Shown here piece after piece: positions 56,293 through 62,883 of a stretch of DNA of 63,919 nucleotides. Position numbers and translations under genes: made by a program. This stretch comes from JAJPHF01 sp035293805 (lineage in GTDB: Bacteria > Chloroflexota > UBA6077 > JAJPHF01). Positions within the stretch are counted from its first letter, which is position 1. Each line of letters opens with the position of its first letter. A model generated the notes under the pieces. That model was not told the origin of the DNA. It saw only the letters and a program-made list of their open reading frames with translations, and did not search any database. The stretch covers positions 1-63,919 of the forward strand of contig DATGMD010000012.1 of the NCBI GenBank assembly GCA_035293805.1. The letters are read 5' to 3'.

Positions 56293-57573
56293 ATGCTGAG
56301 CCGCGAGGAGAACGAGCTGCTGACCCGTACGGGCCCGGGCACGCCGATGGGCCAGCTCATGCGCCGCTACTGGATTCCGGCGCTGCTCGCCTGGGAGGTG
56401 GCGGAGCCGGACGGCCCGCCGGTGCGGGTGCGGCTGCTCGGCGAGCCGCTGGTCGCCTTCCGCGACACGACGGGCCGGCTGGGTCTCGTCGCCGAGCACT
56501 GTCCGCACCGCGGCGCCTCGCTGTACTTCGGGCGCAATGAGGAGTGCGGGCTGCGCTGCGTATACCACGGCTGGAAGTTCGACGTGGCAGGTCGCTGCGT
56601 GGACATGCCCTCGGAGCCCGAGGAGAGCACCTTCAAGGAGCGCGTGCGGGCCACCGCCTACCCGTGTGTGGAGCGCGGCGGCGTGGTCTGGACCTACATG
56701 GGGCCGCCGGCGCTGCAGCCGCCCCTGCCGGAGCTGGAGTGGGCGCTGCTCCCCGAGCCGCAGCGCTACGCCTCGAAGCGCCTGCAAGAGTGCAATTGGC
56801 TGCAGGCGATGGAGGGCGGCATCGACTCCAGCCACATCTCCTTCCTGCACCGGAACTTCAACCTCGACGACAATCGTCTGCCGAACAGCCAGGGCCAGGA
56901 GTACGTGCGTCGCGACCGCCACCCACGCTTCGAGGTGCACGACGTGGATTACGGCCTGCTCATCGCCGCGCGCCGCACGGTGGACGACGAGCACTGCTAC
57001 TGGCGCATCACGCCGTGGCTGATGCCCTGGTACACGATGATCCCCCCGTTCGGCGACAACCCGATCGGCGGCCACGCCTGGGTGCCGTACGACGACCAGC
57101 ACTGCTGGGCCTGGAGCGTGGACTGGCACCCGGCACGCCCGCTGAGCGAGACGGAGCTGACGAACTATCGGCAGGGGCTGGGCATCCACTCGGCGCTGAT
57201 TCCCGGCACGTTTCGGCCGGTGGCGAATCAGGACAACGACTACCTGATCGACCGTGAGGCGCAGCGCACGCGCTCGATGACGGGCATCGCGGGGATCAGT
57301 GCGCAGGACTGCGCGGTGCAGGAGAGCATGGGGCCGATCTACGACCGCACGACGGAGCACTTGGGCACTAGCGATGCGGCGATCATCGCGGCGCGGCGGC
57401 GGCTGCTGCATGCGGTACGGGGCCTGGCGCGCGGTGAGGAGCCGCCCGGGCTCGACGCGGCGAGTCAGCGCGTGCGCTCGGCATCGCTGGTCCTCCCCAA
57501 GGGCGTGCCGTTCTACGAGGGCGCTCGCGACGCGCTGATCGCGCGACCCGAGAGCTACGTCGCATCCGCATAG
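56293..57573 (+). CDS. Rieske non-heme iron oxygenase, large subunit (phthalate 4,5-dioxygenase/vanillate demethylase type)
   Basis: 426 residues from ATG 56293; a weak GAAGGGGGCGGC precedes it. The Rieske [2Fe-2S] site is C70-P-H72 (HCPHRGASLYFG) and C89-x2-H92 (CVYHGW). The mononuclear iron motif D178-x2-H181-x4-H186 (in GGIDSSHISFLH) is intact. The single-chain form, without beta subunit, matches phthalate 4,5-dioxygenase, vanillate demethylase or 3-ketosteroid hydroxylase-type oxygenases. It differs clearly from the two other Rieske proteins here (60237, 62884). It needs an external ferredoxin/reductase; the nearest candidate is the Rieske ferredoxin at 38002. Confidence 0.92.
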   Translation: MLSREENELLTRTGPGTPMGQLMRRYWIPALLAWEVAEPDGPPVRVRLLGEPLVAFRDTTGRLGLVAEHCPHRGASLYFGRNEECGLRCVYHGWKFDVAGRCVDMPSEPEESTFKERVRATAYPCVERGGVVWTYMGPPALQPPLPELEWALLPEPQRYASKRLQECNWLQAMEGGIDSSHISFLHRNFNLDDNRLPNSQGQEYVRRDRHPRFEVHDVDYGLLIAARRTVDDEHCYWRITPWLMPWYTMIPPFGDNPIGGHAWVPYDDQHCWAWSVDWHPARPLSETELTNYRQGLGIHSALIPGTFRPVANQDNDYLIDREAQRTRSMTGIAGISAQDCAVQESMGPIYDRTTEHLGTSDAAIIAARRRLLHAVRGLARGEEPPGLDAASQRVRSASLVLPKGVPFYEGARDALIARPESYVASA

Positions 57574-57668
57574 AATGCCCGCGGCTGTGCGCGATCAAGC
57601 GGGCCAGTCTGTGGGAGGGTGATGCGGGCGGACGACAGAGGCCGGCGACGAGCGACTAGAGGTGGCGG

Positions 57669-58886
57669 ATGGGCAATCGGAAGGAAGCGGGGGCGCCGGG
57701 TGGGCGGGTGAGCCGCCGGGCGTTCTTGCGGACGGCGGCCCTGGGGGGCGGCGCAGCGCTGGCGCTCGGCTGCCAGCCCAGCGCGCAGGGTACGGCGACT
57801 ACCGCTGGCGAGGCGCCGGCGGGGAGCCCGGCCACGGGTGGTAGCGCCGGGTCCCCGGGCTGGCAGGCGCAGTGGAATGCGCTTGTCGACGCGGCGAAGG
57901 GCGAGGGCAGCCTGGTGATCTCTGGGCCGCCGACGCCCGACGTGCGAACTGCCGTGCCGGCGGCGTTCAAACAGCGCTTTGGCATCGAGGTGGAGTATGT
58001 CGGCGGGCGGACCACCGAGCTGGTGCCGAAGCTGAAGGCCGAGCGGCTGGCCAGCCAGTATACGCTCGACGCAATGATCGCCGGGGCGCAGAGCCTCTAT
58101 ACCGACATCTACCCGGACCACATGCTCGACCCAATTCCGCCCATCCTCGTCAACCCGGAGGCGACCGACCCGAGCAAGTGGCTGCTCGGCCATCCGTGGT
58201 TCATGGACCCGGAGGGCCAGTACATCCTGCGGCTGGCGAACTACGTCTCTTCGGCGATTGCCATCAATACCGACTACGTGAAGCCGGGCGAGCTGAAGGC
58301 GTACGCCGACCTGCTGGCCCCCCGCTACCGCGGCAAGATCTCCGTCTGGGACCCCATCCGCCCGGGGAGCGGCTGGAATACCGCGAACTACTTGCTGTAC
58401 GAGCTAGGTGAAGACTATATCCAGTCGCTGTATCGCGGGCAGGACGTGGGCGTGAGCGCCGATGGGCGCCAGCTCTCGGACTGGATGGCGCGTGGCCGGT
58501 ACCCGATCTCGCTCGGGCTCGGACCCGACGAGATCGAGCGGCTGAAGAAGGATGGGTTCCCGATCGCGGCGCTCACGGACCTCGCGGACGCCGCCGGCTA
58601 CGTGACGGCCGGCTTCGGGCTTGCGGTGTTGGTCAATCGCGCACCCCACCCGAACGCGGCCAAGCTGTTCCTAAACTGGCTCGCGATGAAGGAGGGCGCC
58701 GAGGTGTTCAACCGCGCGCAAGTGCTGGTAAGCACCCGCGCTGACGTGGACAACGCCTGGGCGCCGCCATACATCGTCCCCAAGCAGGGCGTGAACTACT
58801 TCGACACGTACGACTGGGAGTTCACCCTCAACGGCCGCAAGCCCGAGGCGGTGGACCGCCTGCGGCAGCTCACGGGCATGAGTTAG
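57669..58886 (+). CDS. Tat-exported extracellular solute-binding lipoprotein, family 1
   Basis: 405 residues from ATG 57669. The N-terminus has a twin-arginine motif (VSRRAFLRTAALGGGAALAL) and a lipobox LALGC (C35), so it is exported folded by Tat and lipidated. The mature part is a different binding-protein family from the NMT1 group: KGEGSLVISGPPTPDVRTAV, FKQRFGIEVEYVGGRTTELV, LASQYTLDAMIAGA and GKISVWDPIRPGSGWNT match the Fe3+/thiamine/polyamine type (SBP_bac_1/6). It lies between the Rieske gene and the LigB gene (convergent). It could bind a metal or organic anion needed by the oxygenases. No transporter subunits are adjacent. Confidence 0.88.
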   Translation: MGNRKEAGAPGGRVSRRAFLRTAALGGGAALALGCQPSAQGTATTAGEAPAGSPATGGSAGSPGWQAQWNALVDAAKGEGSLVISGPPTPDVRTAVPAAFKQRFGIEVEYVGGRTTELVPKLKAERLASQYTLDAMIAGAQSLYTDIYPDHMLDPIPPILVNPEATDPSKWLLGHPWFMDPEGQYILRLANYVSSAIAINTDYVKPGELKAYADLLAPRYRGKISVWDPIRPGSGWNTANYLLYELGEDYIQSLYRGQDVGVSADGRQLSDWMARGRYPISLGLGPDEIERLKKDGFPIAALTDLADAAGYVTAGFGLAVLVNRAPHPNAAKLFLNWLAMKEGAEVFNRAQVLVSTRADVDNAWAPPYIVPKQGVNYFDTYDWEFTLNGRKPEAVDRLRQLTGMS

Positions 58887-58925
58887 AGGAGGGGCGTGGG
58901 GGATACCCCCACACCCCCTGGTGCC
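58887..58925. repeat. Intergenic palindromic repeat (DTPTPP family), copy 2
   Basis: GTGGGGGATACCCCCACACC and flanks, immediately after the stop at 58886 and 11 nt before the convergent gene end. It differs from copies 1 and 3 by a C-to-T change in the loop. Confidence 0.65.
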
Positions 58926-58936
58926 TAGGATGGGCG

Positions 58937-59896
58937 CTAGGCCCAGTAGGCGAAGCCGGCGCCGCAGCCGGTGGCCGCGAGCGAGCGGTAGCAGGGCACG
59001 TAGTCCACGAGGGTGATCGGCCGATCTTCCATCGCGCCGGCAAGGGCGACCCAGTTCAGGATCTCCGACGTGCCGCCGAACAGCCGCTCGCGCGGCAGGC
59101 GGTAGAGTTGCTCGCGGTCCTTGCGCTCCAGCGCATCCAGCGTCATCGCGTCGATCTCCTCGTCCATGATGACGTGGCTGAGGCCGCCCGAGGCCATCAG
59201 CGCGACGCGGGCGCTGCCGTCCCACGCCTCGACGGCGCGGCGCAGCGCCTGGCCGAGCGCGTAGCAGCGGCGGGGCGTCGGCTGGTTCGGCGGGAAGTAG
59301 GTGTTGATCATCACCGGCACGATCGGCACGCGCGTGCCCGGCCAGATGCGACGGTAAAGGAAGCTGAAGGCGTGGCCGATGCCGACGCTCGGACGAAGCT
59401 GGTTGGTGCGCGCCACGTCGAACTCGTCGTCCACGAGCGCGCGGATGAGGTGCAGCGCGAGGGCGGCTGCGGCAGGGTACTCGGGGGCGGTCTCGGCCCA
59501 GCGCGTCTCCTCGGCCCGCTTCCACTCGGGCTCGACGCGGTCGCTGCGGTGGCGCACGACCGGCACGGTCTCGCCGTGGTAGATGGAGAGCACGGGCAGG
59601 TTGTCGTCCAGGAACTGCTCGTGCTGGTCGTCGCCCAGCACGACCACGACGTCCGGCTCGGCCCGCCGCAGCACGTCGCCCAGCGTGGCGATGCCGCGCT
59701 GGCAGGCGTCGTAGCGCTGCTGCCACTTCTCGGGCGTGATCTCGTCGGCCAGGCCGGGCTTCGCCCGTTGGAGGAGGCCCTGGTAGTCGATGCGCGTGTC
59801 CGTCTCGTCCTTCACGCGCAGGACCTCCCAGTGCTCCGCGGGCACGCTCATCTGTGGGCTGTGCGACGTCGCCAGGCCCAGAACGATCTCTGCCAT
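58937..59896 (-). CDS. LigB-type extradiol ring-cleavage dioxygenase, class III
   Basis: 319 residues from ATG at 59896 (GGGAGGACAAC upstream). The LigB (protocatechuate 4,5-dioxygenase catalytic subunit) pattern: IVLGLATSHSPQMSVPAEHW with iron ligand His, VVVVLGDDQHEQFLDDNLP, LRPSVGIGHAFSFLYRRIW, PIVPVMINTYFPPNQPTPRR and RVALMASGGLSHVIMDEEID. Fe(II) cleaves catechol-type rings between the hydroxylated carbon and its neighbour (meta cleavage). It sits beside three Rieske genes and an RraA-type aldolase, and it has no LigA-type small subunit in the window. The substrate is likely a hydroxylated aryl carboxylate. Confidence 0.9.
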   Translation of the reverse strand: MAEIVLGLATSHSPQMSVPAEHWEVLRVKDETDTRIDYQGLLQRAKPGLADEITPEKWQQRYDACQRGIATLGDVLRRAEPDVVVVLGDDQHEQFLDDNLPVLSIYHGETVPVVRHRSDRVEPEWKRAEETRWAETAPEYPAAAALALHLIRALVDDEFDVARTNQLRPSVGIGHAFSFLYRRIWPGTRVPIVPVMINTYFPPNQPTPRRCYALGQALRRAVEAWDGSARVALMASGGLSHVIMDEEIDAMTLDALERKDREQLYRLPRERLFGGTSEILNWVALAGAMEDRPITLVDYVPCYRSLAATGCGAGFAYWA

Positions 59897-60236
59897 GTTG
59901 TCCTCCCTGGCCGCGTTGGCCGAGCGGCCGGCCGTAGCAGTTATGCCGTATACGTGCTGCACGATCCCGACACGGCCAACTCAGCGGCGCCGGGGCTGCG
60001 GCCTCGACGGCCGCGGGCGGCCACGAGTGCCGCCCCTATGAGTCTACGGGCCGGGGGCGGCCACGAGTGCCGCCCCCAACGAGTCGTCACCAGGTGCCCT
60101 GCCGATCACGACCCGGTGCTTGGCGACGACACCGGTGGTGCCCTGCCCCGGCCCGCGAGCGACTAGCCCCTCGTCACCTATGGTCTGCTCGGTGTCGTGA
60201 GCTCACAACATACACCGGTTCACCGGTGACAAACTG
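59897..60236. other. Intergenic stretch of 340 nt with two short repeats and a small hairpin
   Basis: Between the LigB and Rieske genes, both leftward. It holds GGCGGCCACGAGTGCCGCC twice (about 60015-60036 and 60055-60076) and a 6-bp hairpin CACCGG-TTCA-CCGGTG at 60213-60228 just beyond the Rieske stop. The reverse complement of the same unit is at 12441. Confidence 0.55.
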
Positions 60237-61418
60237 TTAGCCGGGCACGGTGGCGGTGTTGAGGCCGGTGGGGTGCGGGGCGGTGAAGACGCCCTGCGCC
60301 TCGCCGGCCAGGTTCGTGTCGATCATCGGATGGTCGGGGTCGCGGATGACGCCGAGCGGGTCCTCGCCCGCCAGCGCGCGCTCGATCTGCTGCTTCAGCA
60401 GGCGGCGCAGCAGCACCACGCCCCGGTCGGAGTAGCTCAGGTGCTCCGCCGTGCGGTCGGCGATTGGGCCCTGCGTCTCCCACGCCATATGGTCCTGGGA
60501 CAGCACGGTGGTCAGGTTGAAGCGAGCGTACGGGTGGACGCCGTCGGGAATGTCCTTGTACGACGGCAGGTACTCCACCGGCGGGTCCTCGTCGCCCTCG
60601 GTCAGGCTGCCATCCTCGTTCCGATGGAACTGCACGTGGATGTGGGCCGTGTGAGTGTCGTCGATGGGCACGCGGATCTGGGTCGCGTTGCCCTGACGCA
60701 GGATGTTCGGGAAGATCAGCGGGTGCTCGTCCGTCTTGCCGTTCACGTAGGTGCGCCGCTTCACAATGCCGATGGCGTTGACGTAGAAGTCGAACTCCTT
60801 CACGTCGTCGGTGAAGCCCCGCGTGGTGTTCACCGGGCGCTTGCCGCGGCCGATGAACTCCTGGTGGAGAATCTGCAGGTGGGCCGGGTCCACCGAGTTC
60901 TCCATCGCCTGGAACCAGTTGCACGCGAGCTCCGGATGCACGACGATGCGGCGGTGGCCGTCCTTCCGCACCCACACGTCGTAGGGCGGGATCACGGGCG
61001 CGGGCAGCGGGCCGAGGTAGGCCCAGTACATGCCGAGGAACCGCTGCACCGGGTAGGCGGGCTGCTTGACGTGCTTGATGATAGCGTCGTTGCGCTCGGG
61101 CGGGGTTTCGAGGACGTTGCCGCCAGTGTCGTAGAGCCAGCCGTGGTAGGCGCAGCTAATGCCTCGCTCCTCGACCCGGCCGTAGCAGAGGGAGGCGCCG
61201 CGGTGGGCGCAGTGGTCCGCAAGTAGCCCCACGCGGCCCTGCTTGTCGCGGAACAGTACTAGGTCTTCCCCGAGCAGGCGCACGAACTTCGTGGGCTGCG
61301 CGTCCGTTAGCTCCTGCGCCATGGCGACGGGGTACCAGTAGCGGCGCAGGAGCGTGCCGGCGGGCGTGCCGGGGCCCACGCGGGTCAGGAAGTCGTTCTC
61401 GGCCTGAGTGAGTGCCAT
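60237..61418 (-). CDS. Rieske oxygenase, large subunit (phthalate 4,5-dioxygenase type), copy A
   Basis: 393 residues from ATG at 61418 (AGGGAGGGCTGC upstream). Rieske site C-P/A-H (DHCAHRGASLCYG) and C-x2-H (CAYHGW); mononuclear iron motif in CNWFQAMENSVDPAHLQILH (D-x2-H-x4-H). It follows the phthalate 4,5-dioxygenase/Pht3 type (MALTQAENDFLTRVGPGTPA, YWYPVAMAQEL). It is highly similar to the gene at 62884: whole stretches (NVLETPPERNDAIIKHVKQPAY, RQGNATQIRVPIDDTHT) are the same, so it is a tandem duplicate with a Gfo/Idh/MocA gene between. The external reductase and ferredoxin are not here. Confidence 0.93.
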   Translation of the reverse strand: MALTQAENDFLTRVGPGTPAGTLLRRYWYPVAMAQELTDAQPTKFVRLLGEDLVLFRDKQGRVGLLADHCAHRGASLCYGRVEERGISCAYHGWLYDTGGNVLETPPERNDAIIKHVKQPAYPVQRFLGMYWAYLGPLPAPVIPPYDVWVRKDGHRRIVVHPELACNWFQAMENSVDPAHLQILHQEFIGRGKRPVNTTRGFTDDVKEFDFYVNAIGIVKRRTYVNGKTDEHPLIFPNILRQGNATQIRVPIDDTHTAHIHVQFHRNEDGSLTEGDEDPPVEYLPSYKDIPDGVHPYARFNLTTVLSQDHMAWETQGPIADRTAEHLSYSDRGVVLLRRLLKQQIERALAGEDPLGVIRDPDHPMIDTNLAGEAQGVFTAPHPTGLNTATVPG

Positions 61419-61507
61419 GCAGCCCTCCCTATGCCGCTGATTAGCTACGTTCTACCCGCTAGCGGAAGTATTCGGTATATCCTCAGGCCCCGAGAGGTAT
61501 GTAAGGA

Positions 61508-61568
61508 AGGAGGCGGTTGGGGGGACACCCCCACACCCCCCGGCAGGGGAGCGCCCCTGCACCTCCGG
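61508..61568. repeat. Intergenic palindromic repeat (DTPTPP family), copy 3
   Basis: GGGGGGACACCCCCACACCC core, followed by CGGCAGGGGAGCGCCCCTGC, between the start of the Rieske gene and the end of the Gfo/Idh/MocA gene. The 56176 copy shares the same order of parts. Confidence 0.65.
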
Positions 61569-61603
61569 AGACGAGGGCGATGCTCAGTCCCTAAGCGACC
61601 CTT

Positions 61604-62842
61604 TTACTCTTCGGGGATGGGGCTCTGGTGCGAGAGCATGATCTCGCGGCGCTCGCGCGCCGACTGCATGATCGCCAGGCACACTTCGAGCGTCGCCATG
61701 CCCCAGCGGCCGTCGTGATAAACCGGCCGGTCCTGCACTACCGCATCATATAGCTCTTGCAGCTCCGAGTTGCGGGAGGCGGTGCGCCCGACGACGGGCA
61801 TCTCCGTCTGACCGTCGTCGCCGTAGATGAGCAGGCCGGTCGCGGACTGGCGCACGTCGCCGCGCTCACAGGTGGCGACCGTAATGCCGAACATCGAGCC
61901 GCCGCCCGGCAGCAACTGCCGGCGGTCGGCGCGCTCGTCGTGCGCCCAGCCGCCCTCGCGGCGGCCCCCGAAGCGCATCGCCTCCTTCGCCTGCGCCTCG
62001 TCCAGTGCGCCGCTGCGCAGGCCCTGGCGCACGCGCACACGCTCGTCGGGCGTGAAGTGGCGCTCGCCGTGGTTCCAGGTCAGCTCGGACGTGTCGAAGT
62101 AGCCGTAGCCGTTGTAGACGACGGTGGCCGGCGTGCCGTCCTCGAACTCCAGGAACGCCGAGTAGTAGCCCGGCGCGGGGCGCTCGGGCATCCACTGGCC
62201 GGTCTGCGCTCGCACGCTGCGCACCAGGCCCCCGCCCAGCAGGCGCAGCGTGTCGATCTGGTGAGGGCCCTGGCGGTAGACCACGCCGCCGCCGAGGCTC
62301 AGGTCTAGCTCCTGCGGCATGCGCGGGCGCAGCATCCAGTCCGTATACATCCAGGTGTTGAGCGCGCGGAGGGCGCCGATCTGGCCCGACTTGATGACCT
62401 GGCGCATGGCGCGGATGGCCGGGTTGAAGCTCTGGGTGTGGCCGCAGAGAAGCTGCACGCCGTGCCGCTCGACCGCCTCGACCATGCGCTCGCACTCCTC
62501 AATGGAGAGCGCCATCGGCTTCTCGACGACGACGTGCTTGCCGGCGCGAGCGGCGGTGATGACGTGCTCGCAGTGAAACTGATTGGGCGTGGAGACCCAC
62601 ACGGCCTCGACCTCGGGGTCGGCGCAGAGCGCGTCGACGGTCTCGAAGGTGCGGCCGCCATAGCGGGCCTCGAAGGCGGCGCGGGCGTCGGGGCGCGGGT
62701 CGGCGCCGGCGATGAGCGCGATGCCGGGCATCTGCTCCATCGCCGGCAGGATCTGGGTGCTCGCCACGCCCAGCCCGGCAATCGCCACCTTCAGCGTGCG
62801 CGTGGGTGTCTGGGTCACGTCAGCCAGGTGCGTCTCGGCCAT
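61604..62842 (-). CDS. Gfo/Idh/MocA oxidoreductase, candidate phthalate dihydrodiol dehydrogenase
   Basis: 412 residues. Rossmann start VAIAGLGVASTQILPAMEQM, then WVSTPNQFHCEHVITAARAG and the family motif HVVVEKPMAL (E-K-P; Lys contacts NAD and substrate). C-terminal alpha/beta domain: LDLSLGGGVVYRQGPHQIDT, GQWMPERPAPGYYSAFLEFE. The G-P-H-Q-I-D motif carries the conserved Asp/His of the family. Within aromatic pathways this family supplies 4,5-dihydrodiol phthalate dehydrogenase (Pht4), and here it lies between two phthalate-dioxygenase-type Rieske genes. That assignment is inferred; sugar or inositol oxidation is the general alternative. The 3' region holds a repeat. Confidence 0.85.
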   Translation of the reverse strand: MAETHLADVTQTPTRTLKVAIAGLGVASTQILPAMEQMPGIALIAGADPRPDARAAFEARYGGRTFETVDALCADPEVEAVWVSTPNQFHCEHVITAARAGKHVVVEKPMALSIEECERMVEAVERHGVQLLCGHTQSFNPAIRAMRQVIKSGQIGALRALNTWMYTDWMLRPRMPQELDLSLGGGVVYRQGPHQIDTLRLLGGGLVRSVRAQTGQWMPERPAPGYYSAFLEFEDGTPATVVYNGYGYFDTSELTWNHGERHFTPDERVRVRQGLRSGALDEAQAKEAMRFGGRREGGWAHDERADRRQLLPGGGSMFGITVATCERGDVRQSATGLLIYGDDGQTEMPVVGRTASRNSELQELYDAVVQDRPVYHDGRWGMATLEVCLAIMQSARERREIMLSHQSPIPEE

Positions 62843-62883
62843 GCTTCGTCTCCGTGGCGCCCCGACGCGGCGCCGTCGCTCCG

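Noticed and set aside
47384..58886. A complete ABC importer operon
   Set aside because: No membrane permease and no Walker A/ABC-signature protein is found in any frame near the binding proteins.
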